DNA of 64,000 nucleotides from Trichoderma breve (taxonomy: Eukaryota; Ascomycota; Sordariomycetes; Hypocreales; Hypocreaceae): the NCBI RefSeq assembly GCF_028502605.1, contig NW_026611594.1:1133501-1197500 (forward strand), in the 5' to 3' direction. Below are positions 1 to 11,458 of the stretch, in pieces (the stretch's first letter is position 1; each line of letters starts with the position of its first letter). Under the pieces are notes generated by a model, which saw only the letters and a list, made by a program, of their open reading frames with translations, did not search any database and was not told where the DNA came from. Made by a program: the position numbers and the translations under genes.

Positions 1-1
1 C

Positions 2-1359
2 TATGGCAAGAACTTCAACAACATCCGCATCAAGAACCTTCAGCTTGAAGGCAACCGAGGCGGAGCTGGTCTTTTCCCAGGTGGCGCTGCCAACATTGAG
101 ATCGGCGGCTTCACTACCGGCCAAACCGTCTCCAACGTTGCGTCCCGAAACCCTCGCGGCTGGAGCTGTCTTCATGCCATTGGCTCTGGAGATAACAACA
201 ACCCCTGCAAGAACGTTACCATTATCAACAATGATATTGGTCCTTGCGGCCAGTCTGGTACTGATGCCAATGGAAACGGCCAGTGGGCAGATGGTATCTC
301 ACTGGACTGCACTGCTTCTCTTGTCCAGGGCAACACTGTAAGTGACAGCCGCAAACGAAGATGAACTCAGTAAGCTAACATCTCCGTGATAGATCAATGG
401 CCCTACTGATGGCGGTATTGTCATCTTCGGTTCTCCCGGTAGCACCATTACCGGCAACACCATCATCTCCTCCCCTGACTATGTCGGCTTCGGTGCCATC
501 AACATGGTCGACGGCGAGTACGATGGTAGCTATGCTGGCGTCAGCGTCACCAACAACAACATTCAAGGCCAGAAGCTGTTCAACCTTGGCATTGGAATTG
601 GTGCCAACGTTTGGTCCTTTGGCGATCCCCCGCCACCTCTGAAGGGCCCTGCCACCGTCACTGGCAACACTATCAGTGGCCATGTCAGCTTCCCTATTGC
701 CATCAATGGATGGTCTAACGGCCTGACGGTATGTGTTTTCCCCAGTTCGCTTCTCATGCCCAATAATAGTCTGCTAATATGTCTTGCAGGTCACCGGAAA
801 CACTGTGTCGGGTGTTCCGTCTCCCCACTCCAGCTTCTCGGATGCTTCCCAGTGCAGCTCACAGATCCAGAGCGTTTTCAACCAGAACGCAAACCTCATC
901 TACTACCCAGCTGGACTCACTGGAACCAAGAACCTCCAGTCTGGATTTGTTGCTGCCCCCGGCAACACCACCAACTTCTTGTGCTCGACTATCGCACTTC
1001 CAAACTCGGTCACCTTCAATGCTGGATCGTTGACCATTTCCACCGACACTGGCCCATTTGCAAGCCTTCACAATGTCATTGCCCAATACCAGGGTGACAA
1101 CAACCTTGTCGTTCTCCAGTCCGGTACACCTGTCTGGGCTAGTGGACACACCCTGAACCAGGGATGCGGTAGCCCTTCTGGATGCCAATTGAGATTCGAC
1201 TCCAGCGGTAACCTCGGAACTTACTTCAACGGCGCCGTTCAATGGCAAACAAACACTGGAGGCCGTGGTAAGACCATGGTTGTCCTCAACTCGGCTCCTT
1301 GGATTCAGATCAAGGACGGATCTGGCAATGTCATCTGGGACACCACCAAGAGCACCTAA
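2..1359 (+). CDS. Secreted-type parallel beta-helix protein with C-terminal bulb-lectin domain (5' truncated)
   Basis: Only the 3' part is inside the window. Exons read 2-337, 393-728 and 790-1359, joined by introns 338-392 (GTAAGT...ATAG) and 729-789 (GTATGT...GCAG), all in phase 0. The first two exons encode repeating short strands rich in Asn, Gly and Thr (for example ITGNTIISSP and VTGNTISGHV), the signature of a right-handed parallel beta-helix as in pectate-lyase-like or polysaccharide epimerase folds. The last exon ends in a D-mannose-binding bulb-lectin-like domain: NNLVVLQSGTPVWASG contains the QxDxNxVxY-type strand in degenerate form, followed by a second and third pseudo-repeat ending in VIWDTT. 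The enzyme class cannot be named because the N-terminus and catalytic region are missing. The likely role is an extracellular carbohydrate-active protein with a glycan-binding tail (inference). Confidence 0.8.
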
Positions 1360-2079
1360 GTCCGAAAAGACGACGCAAATCACTGCTGTATATAGTATGA
1401 CAACGTAAATACGCGTAAATATCGCGAATGAATTGAGAAGTTTGTTCCGTCTTGTATCCATATGCTTCAGGACTGTATCCGTAGAAGCCGTGCTCCTTGC
1501 TAATATAAATAACTAGTTGTGGGACTGACCACGTAATTCGCAGTGGCTCTCTCTATACGCGTAAAGATATCCAATCGAAAGCCGCGAATACTGGAAGTGG
1601 TTCTAAGGCACAAATCAGGAAAATGCCCAGGTTGAAAACGTTTCCTAATTGACGTTACTGGCCCCTCGTATTCATGTTAGTATACGAGTACGAGTAGCGG
1701 GACAGGTTGAGCGCTAATTGCTGGCGTTTCTGATAACATTCATCAACCGGGACAGAGGTAGGCAAACAGCAGCATTAGCGAATCAAATTGGCTGCATTTT
1801 CTTACCGCAGGGGTGCATATCCCTCTCTCTCCTAAGAAATATGATACTTTCGAGGCAGCATCATTCACAATTGTCAGCTTTGCCAGGTAGACCGCTTAAG
1901 CCACTCAGCCCTAAGGTTGAATTCACAATTAACCAGCTAGTGCTGAAACGAAGTTATCTCAACTAGCTCATAATAGCGGTCTAGCCGTGGTTTCTTACAA
2001 GTACTCCAGATGCTGCACGTCCCTGAGTCGTTCGCCATGAACGATCTGACTGCCCTGGTCTGTTACTGCGGTCTTAAAT
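1360..2079. other. Intergenic, no gene seen
   Basis: About 720 bp between two genes on the same strand. It should hold the 3' end of the beta-helix gene and the promoter of the P450. Short open frames here show no recognisable protein features. Confidence 0.6.
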
Positions 2080-3786
2080 ATGGCAGATAGCATAGTCAGA
2101 GATGCTTTCGCGTCAATTCGAGGCCAGGACGCGCCATTATCTGCCACGTCCTATCTTGTCCTCTTAGCTGCTCTTTTCGTCGCGTCTACTTGGGTGTATT
2201 CACGCTTTCAAAAGAACGAGCCAAAGGATGACTTTCCTCCGTGGGTTCCGCTTGAGATTGGCGTGAGCAGCGCATTGATTCAAGTCGGTGGAACTGTTTC
2301 AAACATTTTGTCCGTACTGAAACCAATACTCTGCATCATCTTCCACTAACTGGAAGGTAGTTCGCTCCTTTCGCGCGGTAAAGGGTCCCTATTCGGTCTC
2401 ACCTCACGACACCAAATCCTCCACAACCTCGACAACATTGACAGAGTGTTCACCAAGGGGCCACATATTCTCAGCGCCGACGTTTTGGGATTGCGTTTGG
2501 GCATTCGTGTCTTTGGTGCTAATCTGACTCAAGATGTTTGCCAAAAGTTTATGGCCATAAACAGAAAGTTGACGCAGATAATTGAACGATACTTTGTCAA
2601 CGAGGCTTCGGCAACGGCTTCGATCCAGGCGGCCCATATTCCGGAAAAAGTAGCCCAGCTGCTTAGCTTTTCATCGGATGCTAAGAGACAACACCAGTGG
2701 GAGCGATGTGCGTCCATTCGGGTTATATCGGATGATTCCAAAGGACAACCGGATACCGTTGAAGCAGATCTTGAGTTGCTCATGAGAGACTTTGGCGCCT
2801 GTGTCTCCATTCCGCGACTATACGGTCAGGACTTTTTGGATCGCAATCATAACCTCCTTGAAGATTTCTGGAAATTTGACAACAACGCATTCCCTCTACT
2901 CGTGATTGGTGTGCCTACGTGGGCTCCCATCAAGTCTTTCAAAGAGGCTCTCGCAGCTCGCACTCGCCTCCACGATGCGCTCGAAGGGTTTTACAACCGC
3001 ATAAATCAGTACAAGCGCGGCCTCGCAGTGGACTTTGACGCCGATATGAGCGATGTTAGTGCTGCGGCTATGGAGAGAAATAACTTTCTCGCGGAGCACG
3101 ATGTCCCTATGCGCGCACGAGCAGAGCTCGAATTGGGCACTTTTTGGGGCTTGAATGCCAATATGCAACCGATGGTTTTCTGGCTTCTGCTCTATATCCA
3201 CTCTACTCCTGGGCTATTACAAGAGTTGCGGGAGGAGGTCAGCTCTTGCATATCCTTATCAACGGCAGCTAATCCGCCGCAAATCACCGCGTTTGACTTT
3301 TCACGACTGAGCCATGAGTGTCCTCTTCTGAAATCCTGCCTCTTCGAAACATTTAGACTGGTTGAAGAACCAACATCTATTCGATATGTGTCAAAACCCT
3401 TGACAGTGCCTGATGGCAACCTTGAGCACCACTTCAAGCCGGGAACCTGGCTTTCGGCCCCTCACGCCCTTCTCCAATCCGACCCATCGATCTTCCCCGA
3501 GCCCGACAAATTTATTCCGGATAGGTTCATTGAAACAGATAAAGAGACAGGTGCCCGAGTCGCCCGATATGGAAAACTTAAACCATGGGGATCCGGATCG
3601 GGAGTATGCAAGGGAAGGACGTTTGCTGAGAAAGAGGTCATGGGAATTGTTGCTTGCTTCATCACATTGTGGGATATGGACAATGCTGAAGGCTCGTGGA
3701 AGCTCCCCAGTATGATTCCCGGTACTGGAGTCAAGCGCCCACAGAAGGCCATTCGCGTTGTCATCAAGCGCCGCAATTTTGTATAA
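2080..3786 (+). CDS. Cytochrome P450 monooxygenase (exon 1 junction uncertain)
   Basis: A haem-thiolate monooxygenase, anchored in the ER by one N-terminal helix (YLVLLAALFVASTWVYS, about residues 23-39). The haem loop WGSGSGVCKGR (Cys near residue 485) fits FxxGxxxCxG with Trp for Phe. The helix K motif is ETFR (near 399), followed by PDRF. The I-helix is degenerate (FWGLNANMQPMVFW), which recalls the CYP7/CYP8-like group. The frame is broken between exon 1 (from ATG 2080) and the long frame that carries the rest. An intron 2288-2356 (branch CTAAC at 2346, acceptor GGAAG) restores the frame and gives 545 residues, but its donor GTGGAA is poor and the A-helix region comes out short. The alternatives are another splice pattern or a disrupted gene. 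The substrate is unknown; no biosynthetic core enzyme lies next to it. Confidence 0.78.
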
Positions 3787-6700
3787 ACAGCTACAACCTG
3801 AATCATTCTTGTCTACAAAGGACACGACAGGGCTATTCATGACCGTCATGATGCGACAATCAGCGGCATTGTTGAAGCAAAGAGAAACTGCAACCCGACG
3901 AATGCTGCGGGTATTTATACAGTATCCAAGATGTGGATAGTACGATAATTAAAATTGAGAATGCAGGGCTTTGGGAAACTTGACAAGGTTGCTGAATACA
4001 AGCGGTAAAATGCAGTTCACTTTTCATCACGGATTTGCCCTTACTCCAAGTTAGCTACCCATCATCTCGCGTCTTGAAGTTGACAGCGATAGTAGCAGAT
4101 GGTAAAAAACATTAGTGATAGTAGTAGTAGCTGTAATAGCAGATATGAGATAGTAAAGATACATATAAGGGGTTACTTAAAGGATTAAGCTAGTAAATCG
4201 GAGGTCTTTCTTTTACATCTCATATGACACGCTTGATAATACTGCACATGCAGTTTTAGGATGCTATCTAAAGGGATTAGCTAATCGTAGATTACTTGAA
4301 AAATCTCAATCGTTGACTATCTGCCTAAGTTTCTCATGTCGCCTGGCCATATCCAAATTCTTCAGCCAATGATCTCGCCACCGATCGCATTTCAGGTCCA
4401 GGGTAATCTCTCCTCACAGGATGATGCGGGATGAGGATCACGAAGCTGCCTGTGTATTGGAGAAGCGGGGCAGCATGGCCGCCTTTCCGGGTTAAATAGG
4501 GTCTCTTTAAAGTATTCTGTAGGATCTTGTGGCGATAAAGTCCCCAATATGGGCTATTTACCGGCTGGGCCTCTTATTAAACTCGTAACAGCACATCAAC
4601 ACCATTGATGTTGTTTCCACCGCCAAAGCTAGCATAATGCGCCGGAATAAACTAAGTTGCACGTCACTGATAACATTAAGCTGATGTCTTAAACTGATCT
4701 AGTTGTAGTAGGTCTCCTTGTGACTGAAATTATGGGAGTTAATGTCATGCGCGATGCTCTCAGTCTGTTGGCAAAGTTTGTTGAAAGCCGAGTCTGCCCT
4801 CTTTTGACGCCAATGTGTGCATACGACTAGCATAAGGTATGTCCATCGGAAGACACTTTTCAATTGCAAATTTGCCGTCAAGTTTTGCTCATCTACGAGT
4901 ATGTTGCTCATTCGTACTGTCATTCCCCAATACCCAGGATTATTATAAGTCTACGGCAGATGTGAGAGACGCTACAAATGACATAGTAGTCGCCGCCGTC
5001 AGAGAAACACTACAAGTATATATGTCTGTTTGCACATGCGTACGCGTGTACATTATCAATCTATATCTTTTGCCAGGAGCAATCAGAAAACCCGGAATGG
5101 GCGGGTCGAGACCATATTGTAGACCTTGAAGCCCTGCCCCGGCGGAACCTGTGCTGTCTGATTCGCTGGGGTGCGCTGATCTAAGTCGCCGAGAGCAGGG
5201 AGGGCCTGCGCAGGAACAGGATGAGATCCGATTGGGATGGTAACGACTGATTGATGGACTCCAAACTTGGATTCCGGCGAGTTCCGCATCACAAAATGGG
5301 CAAGCTGTACGTGGGGCTATAGCATCATTTACTGTCCCGAGCCTATGTTTTGATGCTATTCCAGGCACTTGGATATTTGCCTAAACGCAGCTAGAATGAA
5401 GCCAAGTTTCCTTTGCTATTTCGAAAGCCCGCTAGCATTGTGATTTTCTCCTAGCGAGAAAGAAAGGGCGCGTAGATCTGCGTGGCGCACGGGAAGACAG
5501 ACGACCGCATGTAAACACCAACTACCTGTAAGCATTCTAATCTTAGTAAAGTTGGCCTTTTGCCCTTCAATGTCTGTTGGGCGGAGACAACCAACAACAA
5601 TCTTGAACTATATCTAGTAATCTTAAAAACAACTTTCTCACAATTCTTGTCCAGCGGGCTTCTATTTTAAGGCGTGGGTTTGTGGATCTTAAGCCATACT
5701 CGATATTTAGATGAGAATCCACCACGTCCATTGCTACCTGTCCATGTTACGTCCATGCTACGATACATCGCCAAGCAAAGCTGTTTCCTCCGGAGTGCCG
5801 GCAGGTAATGCGACGCCAGAATACCGACATAATTCCGGACCCGATAGGTGTTGAAGCTGAGAACGGTACATGGAAGTACCAAGTGTGTCTGAAGAAATCT
5901 CAGGGAGGATGCTATATGTGTGGTGTATATTTCCAAGGCTACGTGTACCAGCACGTCTTCCGCCCTCCTGCACGACACTGGATGCTACACAATGTGTGTC
6001 CCGCTCGGCTTAGCGTCTCGGAGGCAAAAAATAGCTGCCAATCCTTCCTCTAATCCCCGCACATCTTCATGGGTCTAGGCACGGCCCGCCAATGGACCAA
6101 TAGAGAAGCCCTGACAGCTTCATTTTTGGATCAAAACCGGAGGGCCTCGATGCCCTATGGCCGATAATTGAGGGAGGGGGTTACACAGCCGTCTAGTGTC
6201 TGACATTTATGGAGTTTGTCCTGCTGAGTATAAAGGATCCGTGGCCCATTGAACGGATAATCGGAACGAGTTTGCCATGATGTTTTCATGGGTTGACCAA
6301 AACGCTCCACCGGCTTATACGTGAATGAGCGTCACGATGTGACATGGTGGGCTTTGATTGATGCAAATTGACGGATGTTTCGGCTCTGAGTAGGCCAATC
6401 CTGTTTCTCAGGCTTTCCATTTCGAGACATTACGCTCCGGTTCGTGACAAGTCGATACTCCTTAATGAGGGAGAGCAGGACGATCTTTCTCTGGAAAGGG
6501 AACTCACAGTGTGGCAGCAGAGACTCGGGGTTCACAAGTGAACGGGTAATATCTCGTGCATTGATCCAAACTACAGTCGGTCTCGGGTCTAAAGTTCAAG
6601 TTAGGATGGAAAAGATTGCTCTCTCGGGCCGCTCGAAGCGAATTATGAGTGCAAGTCACAAAGGACATACGGTACTCGTACACAGCCTCCATGACGAATC

Positions 6701-6933
6701 ACCGGAATTGCAGGGATAATATCGCCCAGATGGAGTACCTCATCGGTGCCTGGAAGTGGACTACAAGCAACATTTGACTACATGGAAGTTGACGTGATGC
6801 GCTTACCTATCGTGCGACCCAATCTCGACTGGTCCTATCTTCGAGTTATTACCGCTAGCATCTTGTCATATCGGCCTTTCTCGGCGAGTCGGAGAGTCCA
6901 TCATCATCGATGAGACTGATGGAGGCGATGAGA

Positions 6934-6959
6934 AGCACGGAGCACGGAGCACGGAGCAC
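6934..6959. repeat. 7-bp tandem repeat in promoter region
   Basis: The unit AGCACGG occurs three times in a row, followed by a partial AGCAC. It lies about 190 bp upstream of the oxalate decarboxylase ATG. Confidence 0.85.
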
Positions 6960-7009
6960 AGAAGTCGAATCTCGGGCCCAGAATTGAGGATATGTTCACG
7001 AGTTCGATT

Positions 7010-7017
7010 AATATAAA
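7010..7017 (+). promoter_or_regulatory. Possible TATA box of the oxalate decarboxylase gene
   Basis: An AATATAAA sequence about 130 bp before the start codon, a plausible TATA position for a fungal gene with a roughly 100-nt leader. Called by pattern and distance only. Confidence 0.4.
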
Positions 7018-7145
7018 GATGCCAGAATGCTGCTGTCGGAATGGATTCAGCGCTCGATTCTCATCCTCTGCATCAACAGCATCCAGCAGCTTTTAGAGAG
7101 AGATAAGGCCACTCGAGGACATCAATCCAGGAAATTACCTTCAGA

Positions 7146-8706
7146 ATGCAGCCCAAGCTTTCTTCTGCCTTTGCCGGCCTTCTGCCTGCGATGCTGGCGG
7201 TAGCCGCTCCAGCTCCCCAGTATGGAAATATTCCTTTCTGAACTTTCCTTGATCACAAAGAGTTTCAAAACTAACAAACCATGCTATAGGATCCAATCCA
7301 TTGGAGAGAACACCGGGCCTGTTGCGGGTGTCACTCCTCCAATCCCTACTGTTACTGCTGCCTCTGGCAGTCTGTACGGTAGCACCGGACTTCAGGGGGG
7401 TGTTGCTCCAATTCCTGACACTAGCGACGGAAGTGCTGTGGTTAAGAACATCAAAGAAGTGCCCGGACAAGATGCAGATGCCAGCCTCGGCGTGTATCTC
7501 GATTTTGAGAGCGTCGAAGAGCCGCAACCCATTCGCGGTCAATTCGGTGGCAGTGACGCCGGCCCTCGTACCTTTGAGTATGAGAAGTTGAACCCCGATC
7601 TGTTTGCAGCTCCCGGAACGGACTCGGGTGCTGTTCCCAATGCCGTCTGGCCCCTTGGTCTCTCTCACAACCGCCCCGGTGCTTCTGGTAGGGCTGGTTG
7701 GGCTCGTCAGCAAAACACTGCTGTGCTCCCTGCTGCTACGGCCATGGCTGGTGTCGATATGAAGCTTGAGCCTCACGCCTACCGTGAGCTCCACTGGCAC
7801 ACTGCCGGCGAATGGGCCTTGATCTTGAAGGGATGCGTCCGTGTTGCAGCCGTCAACGACAACTCTCAGACCTTTACTGACGACCTTTGCGAGGGTGACG
7901 TTTGGTTCTTCCCTGCTGGTGTTCCTCACTCCATCCAGGCTTTCGAGAACGGTGTCGAGTTCTTGCTTGTCTTTGACCAGGGTGACTTTGACGAGAACGG
8001 AACTTTCCTCATTAGCGAGATGTTTGCCCGAACTCCTCGCTCTGTCTTGTCCAAGAACTTCCACGCCCCTGTCGATGCATTCAAGAACCTGCCCAACAAC
8101 CAGCTCTACATCTTCAACGGAACTCCTCAGCCCAAGGACATTAGCAAGCAGAACATCACTGGCCCCAACGGCTCCCTGACGGGCCCCGCCGGCTACACAT
8201 ACCACTGGTCTCAGCAAAAGGCATTCGAAACCCCCGGAGGTTCCGTCAAGATTTTGGACCCCACCACCTTCCCTATCGCTTCCACATTCTCTGCTGCTCT
8301 GGTCACCGTTCAGCCTGGTGCCATGCGAGAGCTTCACTGGCACACATCTTCCGATGAGTGGGACTACTTCCTGCAGGGTTCTGGCCGTGCTACTATCTAC
8401 AAGGCCCCTAGCTCTGCCAACACTTTCGACTTCACTGCTGGTGATGTTGGCTATATCCCCCAGGCTGATGCTCACTACATCGAGAACACTGGTACCGAGG
8501 ATCTTATCTTCCTTGAGGTCTTGCAGGCTAGCCACTTCTCCGATATCTCTGTTGCTCAGTGGCTTGCCCTGACTCCCGAGCAGACCGTTATCGACCACTT
8601 GAACATCTCTTCTGAGGTTATTTCGGCCCTCCCCAAGGAGAAGACCATCCTCAAGACTGGCAACACCAACCTCACCGAGATTGTCGACACCGGCAAGGCT
8701 TATTAA
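7146..8706 (+). CDS. Oxalate decarboxylase-type bicupin, secreted
   Basis: Converts oxalate to formate and CO2 with Mn; fungal members are exported or wall-associated and raise pH. Exons are 7146-7219 and 7290-8706 (intron GTATGG...CTATAG), giving 496 residues. The N-terminus (MQPKLSSAFAGLLPAMLAVA then APAPQ) is a signal peptide. Cupin 1 has ELHWHTAGEW (about 191-200) with a later PAGVPHSIQ; cupin 2 has ELHWHTSSDEWDY (about 371-383) and DVGYIPQADAHYIENTG. Both domains keep the two His, the Glu and the distal His that bind metal. Length and tandem cupins match fungal oxalate decarboxylases. The active-site lid that separates decarboxylase from oxidase activity was not assigned with certainty. 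The neighbours are unrelated, so it probably acts alone. Confidence 0.93.
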
Positions 8707-9385
8707 GTTTAGCAAAAATTGGCGAGGGAGTCATTGATGGGGTGATTACAGGGGTGATTGATTGGTGTTTCATATAGTCCATTGTTTTATTACTTGATGT
8801 TTCTTGATGTAGTAGTATAGTGTTCAATGTGATTTATATATTTGCGAACTAAGAATATCCTCTTTCTACCTGTGACCTGTGATATGATTAGAGATCTCGG
8901 TATTGGCGAACTTAAATTGAGGCTGGCCTTGACCTCGTTTTCACGGTTAATGGCAGACGACAATGCCTGTAATCGTAGATAATCAAACTTAAGCCCAGGC
9001 TTAGGACTATCTATTCAGTGCCTCAGTGATCGCGCGGAGTTCAAGTGACAGAACAAGAGTGAAGAAATATTGTTCAGTTACTACTACACGTATGATGTAG
9101 GTACGAAGTACTCGGTTCCTTAAGTATCTGCTACTGTTACTACTTTCTGCTACTACCTCTTTTTTCTTCTAGTCTCTGCCTTCAACATCTGCTATTATAG
9201 CTATAGTTACTCCGTATCTGGCAAGATTCACCAGTCCCAGTTTCGAGAATTAGTTCTGGATAGTAAAATGAGGCGCGGAATAGCCAATTTCTTAATTTAC
9301 GCTATGAATCATTGACATTTGTACATCTGGTTGATACTCTTTGAAGATATCCTTCTTCAACAACCCAGAAGCAACCATTTCGTGT
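8707..9385. other. Convergent intergenic region
   Basis: Lies between the 3' ends of the oxalate decarboxylase gene and the minus-strand SDR. It is AT-rich with pyrimidine-rich runs (about 9130-9200). No coding signal seen. Confidence 0.6.
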
Positions 9386-10467
9386 CTATGTTTGCAAACC
9401 ATTTGTCTTTAGATCACCGAATAGTTGGTCGTAATAGAGTTTCGCGTTTGGCGCTCCCAATGACCCAGCAATTGGAGGAGGCGCATTAAATTTAGGGACA
9501 ACTCTTGTTGCACCGGCTGTAACTTCCAATATCGTTCCATTGCCATATTCTTCATTAACGACAAGTTCGTACATGGCCGCCGTGACCTCTTCCATAGCAA
9601 CAAACGTCGCATCTTTCATTAAAGTATTCAGTCGGGCTTCGTCGCTATTCCACAAGGCAGTCTACAAGTAAGTCAGTCTCGTCCATTTACTCCTCTAGTT
9701 ACTTATATCTCATGAGGCGCATGTCGTAACAACATATGCAACTTACCAGTACAGGTGCAGGGGCGATTGCGCTGATTCGAATGCCTAGTTGATCGCGTAG
9801 GTCGCCTAAAGACTTCACAAAGCCGTGAAGACCATGCTTGCTAGCGTAGTATAAAGGTGTAGCTGGACCTGAAATGTATCCGGCGATGCTTCCAAGGTGG
9901 ACGATACAGCCAGGTAACTTGTTACGTGTCCAATATCCCATGGCCAACTGGCTTAGACGTATAGGGGCAGTTAGATTGACGTCTAAGATCGCATAGTGTC
10001 CCGGCTCAGCATCCGCAAGGTCGAGAGATGCAGAATGTAGGTTTGTCTCTGTGCGAGGAGGTTGCCAAAAGCTAGACCACGGCGGCTCATATAACCCAGC
10101 ACCAGGTATGACAATGTCAATCCTTGGAAATACTCCAAGTCCAAATTCCCAGAACGATGTGAGCTGCCGCCACGAGACTACATCGACTTTGGAAAATATC
10201 GCGGCGGGTTGACCTTTATCTAAATTGGTCTGGGGATACTCGTTCAAGACATCTTGAACTTCAAGCGTGAGCCTGAGATCCCCAATTATGACTGAGCAGC
10301 CTTTACTAAGGAGGAGGCGAGCGAAGGCGAGATTGATGCCTATAGTTGGATTTTAGCTGCGTTATTCAAGAGACGATGCGGAAATTTTCTTGTGGTAGTG
10401 GTGGTGATGTTGTACCTGCGCCACCGCCTGTGATAATCGCGTATTTTCCCTCAACAGAGAGTGTCAT
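9386..10467 (-). CDS. Short-chain dehydrogenase/reductase (15-hydroxyprostaglandin-dehydrogenase-like)
   Basis: Rossmann-fold NAD(P) oxidoreductase of 306 residues. Exons on the minus strand are 10467-10416, 10339-9747 and 9661-9386; introns have GTACAA...TATAG and GTAAGT...TGTAG, and frames close exactly. Visible motifs are the dinucleotide loop TGGGAGI (about 13-19), an acidic segment VIIGDLR that favours NAD, IVIPGAG replacing the usual NNAG, DVNLTAPI, and the catalytic Ser with YYASK (near 181-185). A segment after VIPGAGLYEPPWSSF is longer than in minimal SDRs. It lies beside a Baeyer-Villiger-type monooxygenase on the same strand, so it may oxidise a secondary alcohol to the ketone used by that enzyme (inference from context). 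The substrate is unknown. Confidence 0.88.
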
Positions 10468-11458
10468 TGTGGATTTCCACGAGATTCGTAGAAGCTGTTT
10501 TAGTTGCACTTAATTATGTTAATTTGGTAGAAGATCCAGCTGGTACACTGAGCGAAGCGGCAGATGAAGGACAAGAGAGCTGGAGTATGTTGAGGGGAAT
10601 AATTGAAGATGTAAAAGTTCTGTTCCGTACATGTCAACGCAGCCGGCATTTGTACAGAATGCTAAATCACATGTGCAGAAATAGTGAAAGAGAGCCGGCC
10701 AATCATGATGAATCACAACAAAGAAACAGATCTTCAAAAGTTCAAACATACTCAAGACCATGTCTGCAACTTGCGGGGTTGAGAGGCCAGGAAGCGGGCC
10801 ATAGCATTGAAACGCCGAGGTCACAATGGCGCCACCAGCGATGGCGCGCGGCTACGACTGAACTGAAGTCGATAGGATAATGGATACCCGACCGGGTATT
10901 CGCAATTGAGTCTGACTGATTCAATTGGAAACCTTCAGACCCCGCCGATGATGCCTCTGGATTGCGTGCCTTTGTTTACGGTAGAATCAGGATGCTCAGC
11001 GATAGCCTCGCTCTGGGTGTGTGCCTTGGGCCTGAAAGGTGTTGAGTATTTCCTCAGGCACTCTACACTGTACTTCATGAGTAAATGATATAATATTGAT
11101 ATGAAATGGAGACCGGAAGTGGCTCCCTGGGGTGCCAGGACTATGGGGGCCGACGTAAAAACAACGCCTTAATCAGGTACGAAGCAGCATTTACATTTGT
11201 CATTCCCATAAGGTTTACTTCCATGCTTCCACAAACCATGATCATTCTAGTATTCACCGATGGTCCCCTATGGCCTCAGCTAATCTCGCTAGACGAATGA
11301 CTCCATTCGACTACGCAACACTTGAACTATTCTTCTAGGGGGGATAGTCTTTTATTCTCCTGGTCGCCTAAGTATCTCATAGGTACTAGTAGTAATCAAG
11401 ATATTTGATAATATGATCCAGATATGATAACCATAAAACAGTCTGTCACTGCTGTCTT
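10468..11458. other. Intergenic between SDR and monooxygenase genes
   Basis: Promoter of the minus-strand SDR plus the 3' flank of the monooxygenase. The short frames present have no recognisable features. Confidence 0.55.

Larger units (their letters stand above)
3787..7145. other. 3.3-kb stretch without a supported gene
   Basis: Both strands contain only short open frames with no recognisable domain, signal peptide or consistent splice pattern. A TATAAA (about 6230) precedes a very short frame beginning at 6277 that I could not extend convincingly by splicing. Simple AGTAGT-type sequence occurs near 4120. The right end is the promoter of the oxalate decarboxylase gene. Confidence 0.5.

Noticed and set aside
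859..1461. Minus-strand frame of 200 codons opposite the beta-helix/lectin gene
   Set aside because: Antisense shadow of a supported exon; no domain and no start context.
4943..5368. 141-codon minus-strand frame
   Set aside because: No recognised features and no plausible promoter or splice sites.
6229..6460. Possible small gene after a TATAAA box, starting at ATG 6277
   Set aside because: The first frame stops after 15 codons and the possible intron joins give only a short, unsupported peptide.
7141..8715. Long minus-strand open frame of 524 codons opposite the oxalate decarboxylase gene
   Set aside because: It mirrors the codon pattern of the real bicupin gene, has no recognisable domain, and the plus strand carries clear cupin motifs.
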